Source: DATNIC01 sp035604635 (lineage in GTDB: Bacteria; Vulcanimicrobiota; Vulcanimicrobiia; Vulcanimicrobiales; Vulcanimicrobiaceae). Taken from it: a stretch of 55,112 nt of DNA. Each line of letters opens with the position of its first letter. Position 1 is the stretch's first letter. The notes under the pieces were generated by a model. That model ran no database searches. It was not told the origin of the DNA and saw only the letters and a list, made by a program, of their open reading frames with translations. The translations under genes were made by a program, and so were the position numbers. Below are positions 1 through 8,324 of this stretch, piece by piece. Location: positions 1-55,112 of the forward strand of contig DATNIC010000022.1 of assembly GCA_035604635.1 (NCBI GenBank), written 5' to 3'.

Positions 1-1192
1 CATAATAGGCGAACGGCTGGTGATGGTACTGGAAGCAATAGCCGGTCGAAGGCGGGTTGTCTGCGGGCGGCGGCGGCGTTTGGCACCTCGTCGCGTCGTT
101 GGCGACTTCTTGAATTGCGAGGTCCCAGCCGCCCGAATACCACTTCCACGAGATCGATGGTTGGTGATCGGTGAGCAGATCGCCGATCGTCTTTTGCGTC
201 GGCGGGATCGGCGCGAGGAGCTGATCGCGGACCGCGGGGTTCGACTCGAATGGGAGCGGGTGCGGGACGTTCTGCGTGAAGCTCGTGTTGACGACGAAAT
301 ATTGACCGTTGGGGACGGGGCCCGGTGACGTCTGCGGCGCCGGCATCAGCGTGAGATTGCCGTCGCGCAGCGTCTTGGTCGCCGGATCCCAGTAGGACTC
401 GAAGCTCGTCGTGTTGCTCTTGGGAAGCGGCTGATTCCAGCGCGGCGTGCAGGCGCAGATCAGCCATTGGGAGTTGAGGAACGACCCGCCATACGCGCTA
501 TGGAAGAAGTTGTCCGCCATCGTGAAGCGCTGCGCGATCTGGCCTTCGGGTAGATTTGGTGCGTTGAAGTAGCTCAGCACATAGCCCGGATTGCCGCTGT
601 ACGCGATGAACTTGTCCATGCGCCCATTCGAGGGCTCGAGCGTGCCGGTATCGATCTGCATCTGCTCGTGCCAGAAGATGTGCCAAAGGTCTCCGGTCAG
701 ACCTTCGATTGCATCGAAGTTCGAGAGGAGATACGGCTTGACGGCCATGCCGCCGCCGTTCGCGAACGTGCCGCTGAAAGCAGGGTCGGGATTCGCCCCG
801 CCTGCCGCGGCAGCACTGACGACGCCGTTACGGTCAACCCAGCCGCAGGGCCACGGCCCGAGCGGGCTTGCTTGGCCGAAAAGCGGCTGTTGGGTCACGG
901 TCGTCATGATTGCCCAGCCCGGAGCCGGTCGACACGTTTTGGTTGGCGGGTCGACGATCCCGTACTGAAACTGCCGGGGCGGAGCGACGCTGCCGTTCGC
1001 ACCCGGCAAGTGCGCGTAAAGTCCGTCGAAGCTCCAGTTTTCTTGGTAGATCACGATGACGTGCTGAATCTTCTCGCGCAGGAGCCGCGCTTGCGTCGAC
1101 GGATCCGGCGCGCTCGACGCGTGCGAGGACGACAACGTGGCGACGAGCACCGCCGCCGAAAGGCAGAGCGCGAAACGGAGCAGGTAACGCAA
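1..1192 (-). CDS. Secreted phosphoesterase (acid phosphatase AcpA / phospholipase C superfamily), 3' end outside window
   Basis: Reading the minus strand from a TTG at 1192 gives about 397 codons without a stop to the window edge, so the C-terminus is missing. The start is chosen because GGAGG lies 5 bases upstream and the first residues (MRYLLRFALCLSAAVLVA) form a signal peptide. An early IQHVIVIYQENWSFDGLY matches the metal-site QENxSFD motif of the phosphoesterase family PF04185. Later FTMADNFFHSAYGGSFLN and WLICAC resemble the AcpA-type acid phosphatases of this family. The protein is probably exported and hydrolyses phosphate esters. It lies about 50 bases downstream of the COG4280 gene and, with the S1/P1 nuclease, probably forms one operon. 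Exact substrate is not deducible. Confidence 0.8.
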   Translation of the reverse strand, partial: MRYLLRFALCLSAAVLVATLSSSHASSAPDPSTQARLLREKIQHVIVIYQENWSFDGLYAHLPGANGSVAPPRQFQYGIVDPPTKTCRPAPGWAIMTTVTQQPLFGQASPLGPWPCGWVDRNGVVSAAAAGGANPDPAFSGTFANGGGMAVKPYLLSNFDAIEGLTGDLWHIFWHEQMQIDTGTLEPSNGRMDKFIAYSGNPGYVLSYFNAPNLPEGQIAQRFTMADNFFHSAYGGSFLNSQWLICACTPRWNQPLPKSNTTSFESYWDPATKTLRDGNLTLMPAPQTSPGPVPNGQYFVVNTSFTQNVPHPLPFESNPAVRDQLLAPIPPTQKTIGDLLTDHQPSISWKWYSGGWDLAIQEVANDATRCQTPPPPADNPPSTGYCFQYHHQPFAYY

Positions 1193-1239
1193 GCGAACCT
1201 CCGCAGAAAAGAAGGGCGAATTTCTTCCCTACTGGAGTA

Positions 1240-1947
1240 TCACCGCAATCTTAAGGAAAAGCTAACGAGGAGCGCCACGGCCGCGTAGCTTGCGGCCAGC
1301 ACCGGTATCGCCGCGTCCTCGTACCACCACGTTATGCCGATGCCTTCGCCCAGCCAAAATGTTCCGAAGGCGACGAGCATGACGCCGACGGCGAACTTCA
1401 TCGTATTTTCCGGGACCCGTTCAAACGGATGCCGCACCAAGACCGCGGCGATCACGACCGCGGTGAAGGCAGCCAGCGCGCCGGCCGCTGCGGTAACGAG
1501 CGCATCTTTCGATGCCGAGCCGACGGTCAAGACGATGATCGCGACCTCGAGCCCTTCGAGAAAGACGCCGTTGAACGCCGTCGCGAGCCCAACGCGCGCC
1601 TCGTGCGCGTTGCGCAACGTCGCGACCTCGCGCTCGAAGATCGCGTTCTCGTCGTGAAGCGGGATCCGGCCCGCGTACCGCAAGACTGCCTTGCGCAACC
1701 AGCCGTAACCGAACCAAATGAGAAAAGCGCCGATCGCGATGCGGATGATCGTGATCGGGATGAAATGCAAGATCGCGGGGCCGCCGATCCCAACGATGGC
1801 AGCCAGCGCAATGCTCGCGTACGCAGCACCGGTGAGCGCGATCCGCCAACTCTGCGCGTAGCCGACCGCTAGGACGATCGTCACCGCCTCGATCGCCTCG
1901 ACGGCGCTCGCGAGGAACGCGGTCAGCGCGAGCGGCCAGAGACTCAT
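1240..1947 (-). CDS. COG4280-family integral membrane protein
   Basis: A 235-residue protein with about six or seven hydrophobic helices. VEAIEA at residues 16-21 and EGLE at 131-134 sit in the equivalent first helix of each half, suggesting an internal duplication. The paired Glu-rich helices recall the REGLE motifs of FTR1/EfeU iron permeases, but this family has no established substrate. A charged loop around residues 95-118 separates the halves. It starts 19 bases after the S1/P1 nuclease gene and is followed by the phosphoesterase, so it probably belongs to their operon. A role as an ion or small-solute permease is inferred only from topology and the buried acidic residues. Confidence 0.7.
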   Translation of the reverse strand: MSLWPLALTAFLASAVEAIEAVTIVLAVGYAQSWRIALTGAAYASIALAAIVGIGGPAILHFIPITIIRIAIGAFLIWFGYGWLRKAVLRYAGRIPLHDENAIFEREVATLRNAHEARVGLATAFNGVFLEGLEVAIIVLTVGSASKDALVTAAAGALAAFTAVVIAAVLVRHPFERVPENTMKFAVGVMLVAFGTFWLGEGIGITWWYEDAAIPVLAASYAAVALLVSFSLRLR

Positions 1948-1966
1948 GGTCGCCGCATTACCCGTT

Positions 1967-2953
1967 TCAATCGCCCCCCATGATTCGCCGTGTCATGGGC
2001 ACGGCTCCGTTCTCGATATCGCGTACGTTCGTCGCGGGATAACCGACCGTCATCCCCGCGCTTGCGGCCCAAGCCTCAGCGACGAGATCGCGCAGGGCGG
2101 CCGCGCCCGCAGCTAGACGTGCCGTCGTGAAGCCGACCGCTTGCGGCGTCGACGTGCGAAACGAATCGGTCATCGCGCCAAGATCGTACAGAGCGCGGAC
2201 TTGCGCGTTCGTCGCGGCAAGATAGCGCCCGACGTACTGCGCGATCGTGCACGCGCACGGTCGATACGGCGGGATCGCCGCCAAGACGGCCGGAAGCGCG
2301 ACGTTCTTCCGGACGAACGACGTTTCGAACCGCGAATGAATTCCTTTTGAGTTCGCGTAACGATCCCAACCGTCGAAGTGCGAGCTCGTGTGCAGCGGCT
2401 GGCTTGCGTCGCCGACGTAGTGGCTCCAAACGCCGATGTCCCGCAGCGTGAGGGTCTCGCGCAGCCGGCGCTGCGCTTCAAAGAACGCGCGGTCGTTCGG
2501 ATCGGTGCTGCTTCTTTCGCCGATCACCAAGACACGCCAATAGGCGAAGTCCTTGGCGACCTGCTGCCAGCCGTCGATCAACGAATACGGCAAGAATCCC
2601 ACTTTATATTCGTCGGTGCTTGCGCGGCGCAGCGCAGTGTCGTAGGCTTCGCGGTCCTTGGGTAAGTTGGTCAACGCGATCCCGGATGCGGTCCCGTCGT
2701 CGCCGATGTTGACGTAGTGACCGGGATCGCGGTCCGCATCGTGCGGATCGCCGGCCCCCTTACTTTCGTCGAGTTCCGGCCCGAGATCGCGGATCTCGTT
2801 GATCGCATCGAGCGTGCGGACGAACGGAGGAAGGTCGACGGGAAAAGTACGTGCGCCGGCCTCGCTAACGAGAAGATGGCCATAGTGTCCCCAGCCCAAG
2901 GCCGGTGCGATCGTGAGGGCAAGCAGCACGGTTACGATGCCTAGTCGCTTCAT
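1967..2953 (-). CDS. S1/P1-type zinc-dependent nuclease, secreted
   Basis: A 328-residue protein with a signal peptide ending before WGHYGH, whose N-terminal Trp and first His would coordinate zinc in the mature enzyme, as in S1/P1 nucleases and bacterial phospholipase C. Further expected ligands are in HYVGDASQPLH near residue 185 (HxxxD followed by His) and in GIHSRFE near 215. The family cleaves single-stranded nucleic acids and releases 3'-phosphate from nucleotides. GGAGAAAG about 11 bases upstream supports the ATG. It heads a probable operon with a membrane protein and a phosphoesterase, consistent with extracellular phosphate acquisition. The PF02265 assignment is from motifs; RNA versus DNA preference is unknown. 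Confidence 0.85.
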   Translation of the reverse strand: MKRLGIVTVLLALTIAPALGWGHYGHLLVSEAGARTFPVDLPPFVRTLDAINEIRDLGPELDESKGAGDPHDADRDPGHYVNIGDDGTASGIALTNLPKDREAYDTALRRASTDEYKVGFLPYSLIDGWQQVAKDFAYWRVLVIGERSSTDPNDRAFFEAQRRLRETLTLRDIGVWSHYVGDASQPLHTSSHFDGWDRYANSKGIHSRFETSFVRKNVALPAVLAAIPPYRPCACTIAQYVGRYLAATNAQVRALYDLGAMTDSFRTSTPQAVGFTTARLAAGAAALRDLVAEAWAASAGMTVGYPATNVRDIENGAVPMTRRIMGGD

Positions 2954-3073
2954 GCTCGTGCTTTCTCCGCCGCGGCTTGGCGCACCATACCGCTTAGGCG
3001 AAAGTTAATGGGCTTCTCGCACCGAGCCATCCAGCAACGCCGCTCAGCGCGACAAACATTCAAAGAGTTGTTC

Positions 3074-3091
3074 CGGGCCCCCTCGGGGAAT
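3074..3091 (+). repeat. Isolated 5' module of the intercistronic element
   Basis: CGGGCCCCCTCGGGGAAT is identical to the 5' end of the element copy at 30202-30304 (minus strand). It has the same orientation relative to the downstream gene, here 24 bases before the ilvE ATG. The remaining modules of the element are absent. It could be part of the 5' leader of ilvE or a remnant copy. Confidence 0.55.
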
Positions 3092-3114
3092 CGTACCAAA
3101 CGGAGGTCTCGAGC

Positions 3115-4062
3115 ATGGATCTGGGGAGCTTGCAAGTCTGGGCCGGCGGCCGTTTCTGCCGCTACGATGAGGCGAAGGTCGGCTTATTGACGCATGCGCT
3201 CAACTACGGGACCGGGTGCTTCGAAGGGGTTCGCGGATACTGGGAAGCGCACGAGTCCGAGCTCTACCTGCTGAGCCTGCGCGAACACTACGAGCGCCTT
3301 CACGACTCGGCACGGCTGCTCATGATGAAGCTTCCTCACAGCGTCGACGAGCTTTGCGACATCACGATCGACCTGTGTGCGCGCAACCACTTCGAGGTCG
3401 ACCTCTACGTCCGTCCGCTCGCGTACAAGTCAGCCGAAATGATCGGCGTGCGCTTGCACGGCGTCGAGGACGCTTTCGCGATCATCGCCGTCCCCTACAC
3501 GGCGTACTACGACACCGACGGCGGCTTGAAGTGCTGCACGAGCGCGTGGCGGCGCATGGACGACGCGGTTGCGCCGGCGCGCGGAAAAATTACCGGCGTC
3601 TACGTCAATTCGGCGCTCGCGAAGAGCGAGGCAATCCTCTCAGGTTTCGACGAGGCGATCCTGCTCTCGCACGACGGGCACGTCTCCGAGGGTTCGGCCG
3701 AGAACATCTTCATGGTCAAAGAGGGCGTGCTCTACACGCCGGATTGCTCGCAGAACATACTAGAGGGGATCACGCGCAAGACCGTCATGATGCTCGCTCG
3801 CGAGCATCTCGATCTGCAGGTCGTCGAGCGTTCGATCGATCGCAGCGAGCTCTTTTCGTGCGACGAGGTCTTTTTCACGGGGAGCGCGGTCGGCGTGCAG
3901 TGGGTCGAATCGATCGATCACCGTTTGATCGCCGACGGTTCGATCGGACCGATCACGCAGCAGCTCCACACGCTCTACGAAAGCCTCACGCACGGTAAGC
4001 TGACCGAGCATCTCTCGTTCTTGACGCCCGTCTATGCCGGGCGCCGCGCCGCCGTCAGATAG
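3115..4062 (+). CDS. ilvE: Branched-chain amino acid aminotransferase
   Basis: A 315-residue fold-type IV PLP enzyme that exchanges the amino group between glutamate and branched-chain 2-oxo acids. The Schiff-base lysine is probably K158 in ARGKITGVYVNSALAK, and the family signature EGSAENIF spans residues 192-199. N-terminal LNYGTGCFEGVRGY and YVRPLAYKS are typical of IlvE. GGAGG lies 8 bases before the ATG. The gene stands alone between divergent and convergent neighbours, so it has its own promoter in the 161-base space upstream, which also carries an 18-base module shared with the intercistronic element. A D-amino acid or aminodeoxychorismate-lyase relative is less likely given the overall match. 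Confidence 0.9.
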   Translation: MDLGSLQVWAGGRFCRYDEAKVGLLTHALNYGTGCFEGVRGYWEAHESELYLLSLREHYERLHDSARLLMMKLPHSVDELCDITIDLCARNHFEVDLYVRPLAYKSAEMIGVRLHGVEDAFAIIAVPYTAYYDTDGGLKCCTSAWRRMDDAVAPARGKITGVYVNSALAKSEAILSGFDEAILLSHDGHVSEGSAENIFMVKEGVLYTPDCSQNILEGITRKTVMMLAREHLDLQVVERSIDRSELFSCDEVFFTGSAVGVQWVESIDHRLIADGSIGPITQQLHTLYESLTHGKLTEHLSFLTPVYAGRRAAVR

Positions 4063-4074
4063 GGTCGAGCCGCG

Positions 4075-5037
4075 CTAGCGGCCCTCGAGCATCCAGTCGT
4101 CGGTCGCGGCGGGCTTCGGAGCCGGCGCGCCGCCGAGTGAAAGGCCGGGGGGGCTCGCGTCGGTGCGCGCCTCTGCGAAACGCTGTAACGCGGTGTACGC
4201 CATCTTCGAGACGCCCTGGATGAAGCGCGCGCCGGCGTCAAGATCGGAGAGATGCGTCGTCAGTACGGCGATGATGTACGGAGTCGATTCGAGATAGACG
4301 ATGCCGACGTCGTTGAGCGTGTCGTGCAGGGTCCCGGTCTTGTGTGCGATTTGCAAGCCACGCGGCAGCGGTTCGGGCAGGAGGCTGTTGTGGCGCTGTC
4401 CGGAGAGGATCGCGATCATCTCGCGCGACGACCACGAGTCGATCAACTGATCGCGCGCCATCGATTCGAGGAGGCTGACCATATCGGCCGGGCTGGTTCG
4501 CAACGCGCGAATGTCGCCGTCGGAACGGATGTAGTCGCCGAGGCGCGTATTCGAGAGGCCCAAGTCAGCCATCGTATGATTGATATTCCAGCGGCCGACC
4601 AAGCGAATGAGCATGTTGGTCGCCGTGTTGTCACTCACGGTGATCATCAGCATCAGCAGTTTGGAGACGGGATACCGGCTCCCGCTGCGCGCGCCGGCGA
4701 GGTCGCCCGAGCCCCAATCACGGTCCGACGCGCTCAGCGTTACCATGCGATTGAGGTCGAACTTGCCGAGCTCGATCTGACGGAAGACCTCGACCATCAC
4801 GGGGATTTTGATCGTCGAAGCCGCCGGCATATTGGCGTCGGGGTTGATCGCGCTCATCGCTCCGGTCGCGAGGTCTTTGATCTCGAGTGCAACGTGCCCG
4901 GGCGCGTGTAGGGACGCCTGGGCCAGTTGAACCTGAAGATCGGCGAGCGGACCCGGGATGAGCGCCGCACGTGCGGCAACGGGCGCAAAGCCGAGAGTAA
5001 GGGCAAGAAGAAACGCTAGGGCACGTTGCTGTGTCAT
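4075..5037 (-). CDS. Secreted serine hydrolase of the class A beta-lactamase fold
   Basis: A 320-residue protein. The start at 5037 is preferred over an upstream ATG at 5103 because it begins directly with a signal peptide (MTQQRALAFLLALTLGF, cleavage near ARAA) and has GAGGGA upstream. Conserved active-site elements are S74-T-I-K77 (SxxK), S135-D-N137 (SDN) and K233-T-G235 (KTG). The omega-loop, where class A enzymes carry the deacylating Glu166 in ExxLN, reads TRLGDYIRSDGD and lacks that motif. It may therefore be a penicillin-binding, esterase-like or slow enzyme rather than an efficient beta-lactamase. It follows the ABC importer genes on the same strand, 88 bases downstream. Confidence 0.8.
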   Translation of the reverse strand: MTQQRALAFLLALTLGFAPVAARAALIPGPLADLQVQLAQASLHAPGHVALEIKDLATGAMSAINPDANMPAASTIKIPVMVEVFRQIELGKFDLNRMVTLSASDRDWGSGDLAGARSGSRYPVSKLLMLMITVSDNTATNMLIRLVGRWNINHTMADLGLSNTRLGDYIRSDGDIRALRTSPADMVSLLESMARDQLIDSWSSREMIAILSGQRHNSLLPEPLPRGLQIAHKTGTLHDTLNDVGIVYLESTPYIIAVLTTHLSDLDAGARFIQGVSKMAYTALQRFAEARTDASPPGLSLGGAPAPKPAATDDWMLEGR

Positions 5038-5125
5038 GACCGCTTCCCTCGAAGAGCGCACCCCAATGTGCGTGTCGTCTATGCACAGTGATCGGCCGCA
5101 CATCGACGATGATTAACCTAACGAT

Positions 5126-5992
5126 TCACTCTCGCGCATACGGAATCCCGTCGGCAGCCGGCGCCCGCGCGCGGCCGGCGAAACCGGCGAGTGCCGCGAG
5201 CGCGGCGAGATAGGGCAACGCCTGCATCAACTCGCTCGGAATGCCGGACTGCTGCAGCGTGAATTGGAGGGCCGCAAAGAATCCGAAAAAGAGGGCGGCG
5301 CCGGTTGCGCCGAGTGGAGTCCAACGGCCGAATATCACCGCGGCGAGTGCGATGAAGCCGCGTCCGGCGGTCATCCCGTCGGAATAGAGATCGAGCTCAC
5401 CGATTGAAAGAAAGACACCGCCCAAGCCGGCGAGTGCTCCGCCCAAAACCAGCGCCTGCACGCGGATTCGCAGCGGATCGATGCCGGCGATGTCGAGGGC
5501 GCGCGGATTCTCGCCGGCTGCGCGCACATGCAGGCCCCAGCTCGTCACGGCCAACACGCGATCGATGACGAGCGCTGCAACGAGCGCGAGCGCGATCAGC
5601 GTGGCTTCGCCGCGCAGTCCGAGCGCGGGGACCGCGAAGGATGCACCGGGGCGCCCGAATACCAGGACGAGTGCGTACGCTGCGCCGCCGAGCGCGAGCA
5701 AATTGAGTCCGGTCCCGGCGACGATTTGATCGACGCGCCACCGCGTCGCAGCGACGCCGAGCAAGAATCCGAGCGCAGCGCCGCAGGCGACGCCCGCAAG
5801 CGCGGCGAGAGGGGCGCTTCCGGTCTTGTACGAGACCGCGACCGCCGTGAAGGCACCGCCGGCGAGCATGCCTTCGAGCCCGATGTTGACGACGCCGGCG
5901 CGTTCCCCGACGACGCCGCCAAGCGCGGCGTAGATCAGCGGTGTCGCCTTCACCAAAGTGAGGGTGAAAAGCGCGAGCAGCTCGCCGCTCAT
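5126..5992 (-). CDS. BMP-family ABC importer, second permease (NupQ/YufQ type)
   Basis: A 288-residue membrane protein with eight to nine hydrophobic segments. The family motif GERAGVVNIGLEGML spans about residues 28-42. It belongs to the permeases that pair with BmpA lipoproteins to import purine or pyrimidine nucleosides. Its ATG overlaps the stop of the preceding permease as ATGA. A conserved GENPRALDIAGID loop about two thirds along is the expected contact with the ATPase. It is the last gene of a four-gene importer transcribed leftward. Nucleoside import is the best-known function of the family, but other solutes are possible. Confidence 0.88.
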   Translation of the reverse strand: MSGELLALFTLTLVKATPLIYAALGGVVGERAGVVNIGLEGMLAGGAFTAVAVSYKTGSAPLAALAGVACGAALGFLLGVAATRWRVDQIVAGTGLNLLALGGAAYALVLVFGRPGASFAVPALGLRGEATLIALALVAALVIDRVLAVTSWGLHVRAAGENPRALDIAGIDPLRIRVQALVLGGALAGLGGVFLSIGELDLYSDGMTAGRGFIALAAVIFGRWTPLGATGAALFFGFFAALQFTLQQSGIPSELMQALPYLAALAALAGFAGRARAPAADGIPYARE

Positions 5993-6996
5993 TGCGCGAC
6001 CGTCCGGGTGAGATACTGCCGTCCCGCGAGGACGAAGATCACTAGACCTTCGACGACCGCGACGATGTCGCGAGGGACGCCGGCGCCGGCCTGCATCGCG
6101 AGTGCGCCGTTTTGCAAGATGCCAAATGCGAAGGCGGCGGCGACGATCGCGATCGGATCGCAGTTGCCGACGAGCGCGACCGCGATCGCGATGAATCCGT
6201 ATCCCGGGCTCAGCGCAACGTTAAAACGATGAAGGATGCCCAACACGATCGTTGCGCCGCCCATCCCGGCGATCGCGCCCGAGAGCCCGAGCGCTGCAAT
6301 CGCGATCCGGCCCGGCGCGATGCCGGCGCGGCGCGCCGCTTTCGGCGCTTCGCCCACGGCTCGCAACTCGTATCCGAAGACGGTGCGGTCGAGGAGATAG
6401 CGCAGGCCTAGCGCCACGAGCAACGCGATCGGCAGCGCGAGCGTCAACCGCGTGTCGCGCACCAGCTCGGGGAGCCACGATGCGTGCGGCAAGATCGCGG
6501 TCTCCGATGCCGTAGCCGCGGGGGACTTCAACGGCCCGCCGACCAGGTAGCTCGCGAATAGCGTTGCGACGACGTTGAGCATCAAGGTCGTGATGACTTC
6601 ATTCGCCGCGAAGCGGGCGCGCAAGAATCCGGCAAACGCCCCCCATCCTCCGCCGGCGAGCGCGCCCGCCATCAAGAGGAGCGGGATCGAGACATAGCCC
6701 GGGAGCGTTAGGACGGCGCCGATCGATCCGGCCGCGAGGCCACCCATTACGAGCTGGCCCTCTGCGCCGATGTTGAACAGCCCGGCGCGAAAAGCGATCG
6801 CGACGCCGAGCGCCGGAAACAAGAGCGCGGTCGTTTGGACGAGCGTCTCGGCCAGCTCATCGACGTCCCCGAGCGCGCCGCCGAACAACTGGGCAAAACC
6901 GTCGATCGGGTTCGCACCGGCGGCGAGCATCGCGATGCTGCCGACGCCGGCGACGATCGCGGCAGCGAGTCCGGCCGCACGCCACCGCCCGGTCAT
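5989..6996 (-). CDS. BMP-family ABC importer, first permease (NupP/YufP type)
   Basis: A 335-residue permease with about nine transmembrane segments. FRAGLFNIGAEGQLVMGGLA is the paralogue of the GVVNIGLEGML motif in the neighbouring permease, and VGEAPKAARRAGI is the coupling-helix region. It overlaps the upstream ATPase gene and the downstream permease gene by 4 bases each, indicating translational coupling. Together the two permeases would form the heterodimeric channel of a nucleoside-type importer in the cytoplasmic membrane. Confidence 0.88.
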   Translation of the reverse strand: MTGRWRAAGLAAAIVAGVGSIAMLAAGANPIDGFAQLFGGALGDVDELAETLVQTTALLFPALGVAIAFRAGLFNIGAEGQLVMGGLAAGSIGAVLTLPGYVSIPLLLMAGALAGGGWGAFAGFLRARFAANEVITTLMLNVVATLFASYLVGGPLKSPAATASETAILPHASWLPELVRDTRLTLALPIALLVALGLRYLLDRTVFGYELRAVGEAPKAARRAGIAPGRIAIAALGLSGAIAGMGGATIVLGILHRFNVALSPGYGFIAIAVALVGNCDPIAIVAAAFAFGILQNGALAMQAGAGVPRDIVAVVEGLVIFVLAGRQYLTRTVAQ

Positions 6997-8324
6997 GTCG
7001 CTCCCGTCATCAGCGCGCCGATCCTTGCGCGATCGATCGAGTCGCGCGGGAAGAGCGGACCCAGGCGGCCGCTATACATCACCGCGATCCGATCCGCAAG
7101 GACGAAAATTTCGTCGAGGTCGAACGAGATCAGCAGGATCGCACAGCCCGCATTGCGCGCTTCGATCAGGCGCGACTGCACGATTGCCGCTGCGCCGATA
7201 TCGATGCCTCGTGTCGGTTGGTACGCAAGGACGAAGCGCGGCCGCCCTTCGAGCGCTCTGCCGACGACGATTTTCTGCTGATTGCCGCCGGAGAGCGTCC
7301 CGATCGGCGCGTCGACGGATCGGGGACGGACGTCGAAGCGCTCGATGATCGAGATGGCGTCGCTGCGCGCCGTCTTGCGATCGAACACAATCCCCCGCCG
7401 GTAGCGCGTGCGCTGACGCCCGAGCGCGACATTGTCGGCGATGCTCCATCCTAGGACGAGCGCTTCGCGCTGACGGTCCTGCGGGATGATTCCTGCATCA
7501 GGTACGATCTGCGCGATCGCATCGAAGAGCGCGGTCTGGCCGTTGCCCTCGACCCCGGCGATACCGACGATCTCCCCGGATCGCACCTCAAGGTCTTGGA
7601 AACTGAGATACGGCGCAGGCGTAGTCGCCGTTCGTGCGGCGACTTGCGGCAAGTCGCCGCCGACCATGGCGTGCGCGATCTCATCGAGCGTCGTCTGTGC
7701 CGTCTCCATTCGCGCGACGATCCTGCCCGCTCGCATGACCGTGACGCGCTGCGTGAATCGAACCACGTCGGCGAGCTTGTGCGTGATGATCAGGATCGCG
7801 ATGCCGCGTTCGGCGAGCTGGGTCAACGTGGTGAAGAGCGCTTCGGTCTCGGCTGGAGCCAACGTCGCCGTCGGTTCGTCGAGTAGCAGCACGGTCGGGT
7901 CTCGTTCGAGCTCCCGCAAGAGTTCGACCCGTTGTCGCACGGCGACCGGGAGCGTCTCGACGGCCGCATCCGGATCGACCTCGAGTCCGTGCCGCGTGGC
8001 GAGCTCGCGCACTCGTGCGTGCGCCTGCTCGCGGTCGATCGTCCAGAAACGGCACGGCTCGCGGCCGAGCAGGACGTTCTCCCAAACGCGCAGCCGTTCG
8101 GCCAGCTCGAAATGCTGGTGCACGAGCCCGATCGTACCGGTGCGCTCGATCGTTCCGGCATCGGGGTGGAGACCACCGAAGGCGACGTTTGCCAACGTCG
8201 ACTTTCCCGCGCCGTTCTCGCCGACAAGGGCGTGCATCTCGCCGGCGCGCAGCTCGAGGTCTACGCCCTCGACTGCGACGAGCGAGCCGAACGCCTTGCG
8301 AATCCCTCGAAGCGCAAGCGCTAC
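6993..8324 (-). CDS. BMP-family ABC importer ATPase with two nucleotide-binding domains (NupO type); unusual start
   Basis: About 443 residues carrying two ATPase domains. Domain 1 has Walker A GENGAGKST and Walker B VLLLDEPTATLAP, with a weak signature (LPVAVRQRVELL). Domain 2 has a degenerate Walker A (GVEGNGQT), LSGGNQQK and the family-typical YQPTRGID. The start is problematic. Homology begins at ALALRGIRKAFG, immediately after a GTA codon (8324-8322) that overlaps the TAG stop of the upstream lipoprotein gene. No ATG, GTG or TTG exists in frame between there and a TTG at 8540, which would lie deep inside the upstream gene and add 72 unlikely residues. It energises the importer with the two permeases downstream. 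Confidence 0.87.
   Translation of the reverse strand, partial: VALALRGIRKAFGSLVAVEGVDLELRAGEMHALVGENGAGKSTLANVAFGGLHPDAGTIERTGTIGLVHQHFELAERLRVWENVLLGREPCRFWTIDREQAHARVRELATRHGLEVDPDAAVETLPVAVRQRVELLRELERDPTVLLLDEPTATLAPAETEALFTTLTQLAERGIAILIITHKLADVVRFTQRVTVMRAGRIVARMETAQTTLDEIAHAMVGGDLPQVAARTATTPAPYLSFQDLEVRSGEIVGIAGVEGNGQTALFDAIAQIVPDAGIIPQDRQREALVLGWSIADNVALGRQRTRYRRGIVFDRKTARSDAISIIERFDVRPRSVDAPIGTLSGGNQQKIVVGRALEGRPRFVLAYQPTRGIDIGAAAIVQSRLIEARNAGCAILLISFDLDEIFVLADRIAVMYSGRLGPLFPRDSIDRARIGALMTGAT

Noticed and set aside
668..1288. Plus-strand open frame opposite the left-edge phosphoesterase
   Set aside because: The minus strand carries a signal peptide and recognised phosphoesterase motifs; the plus frame has an arginine-rich composition typical of a shadow in high-GC DNA.
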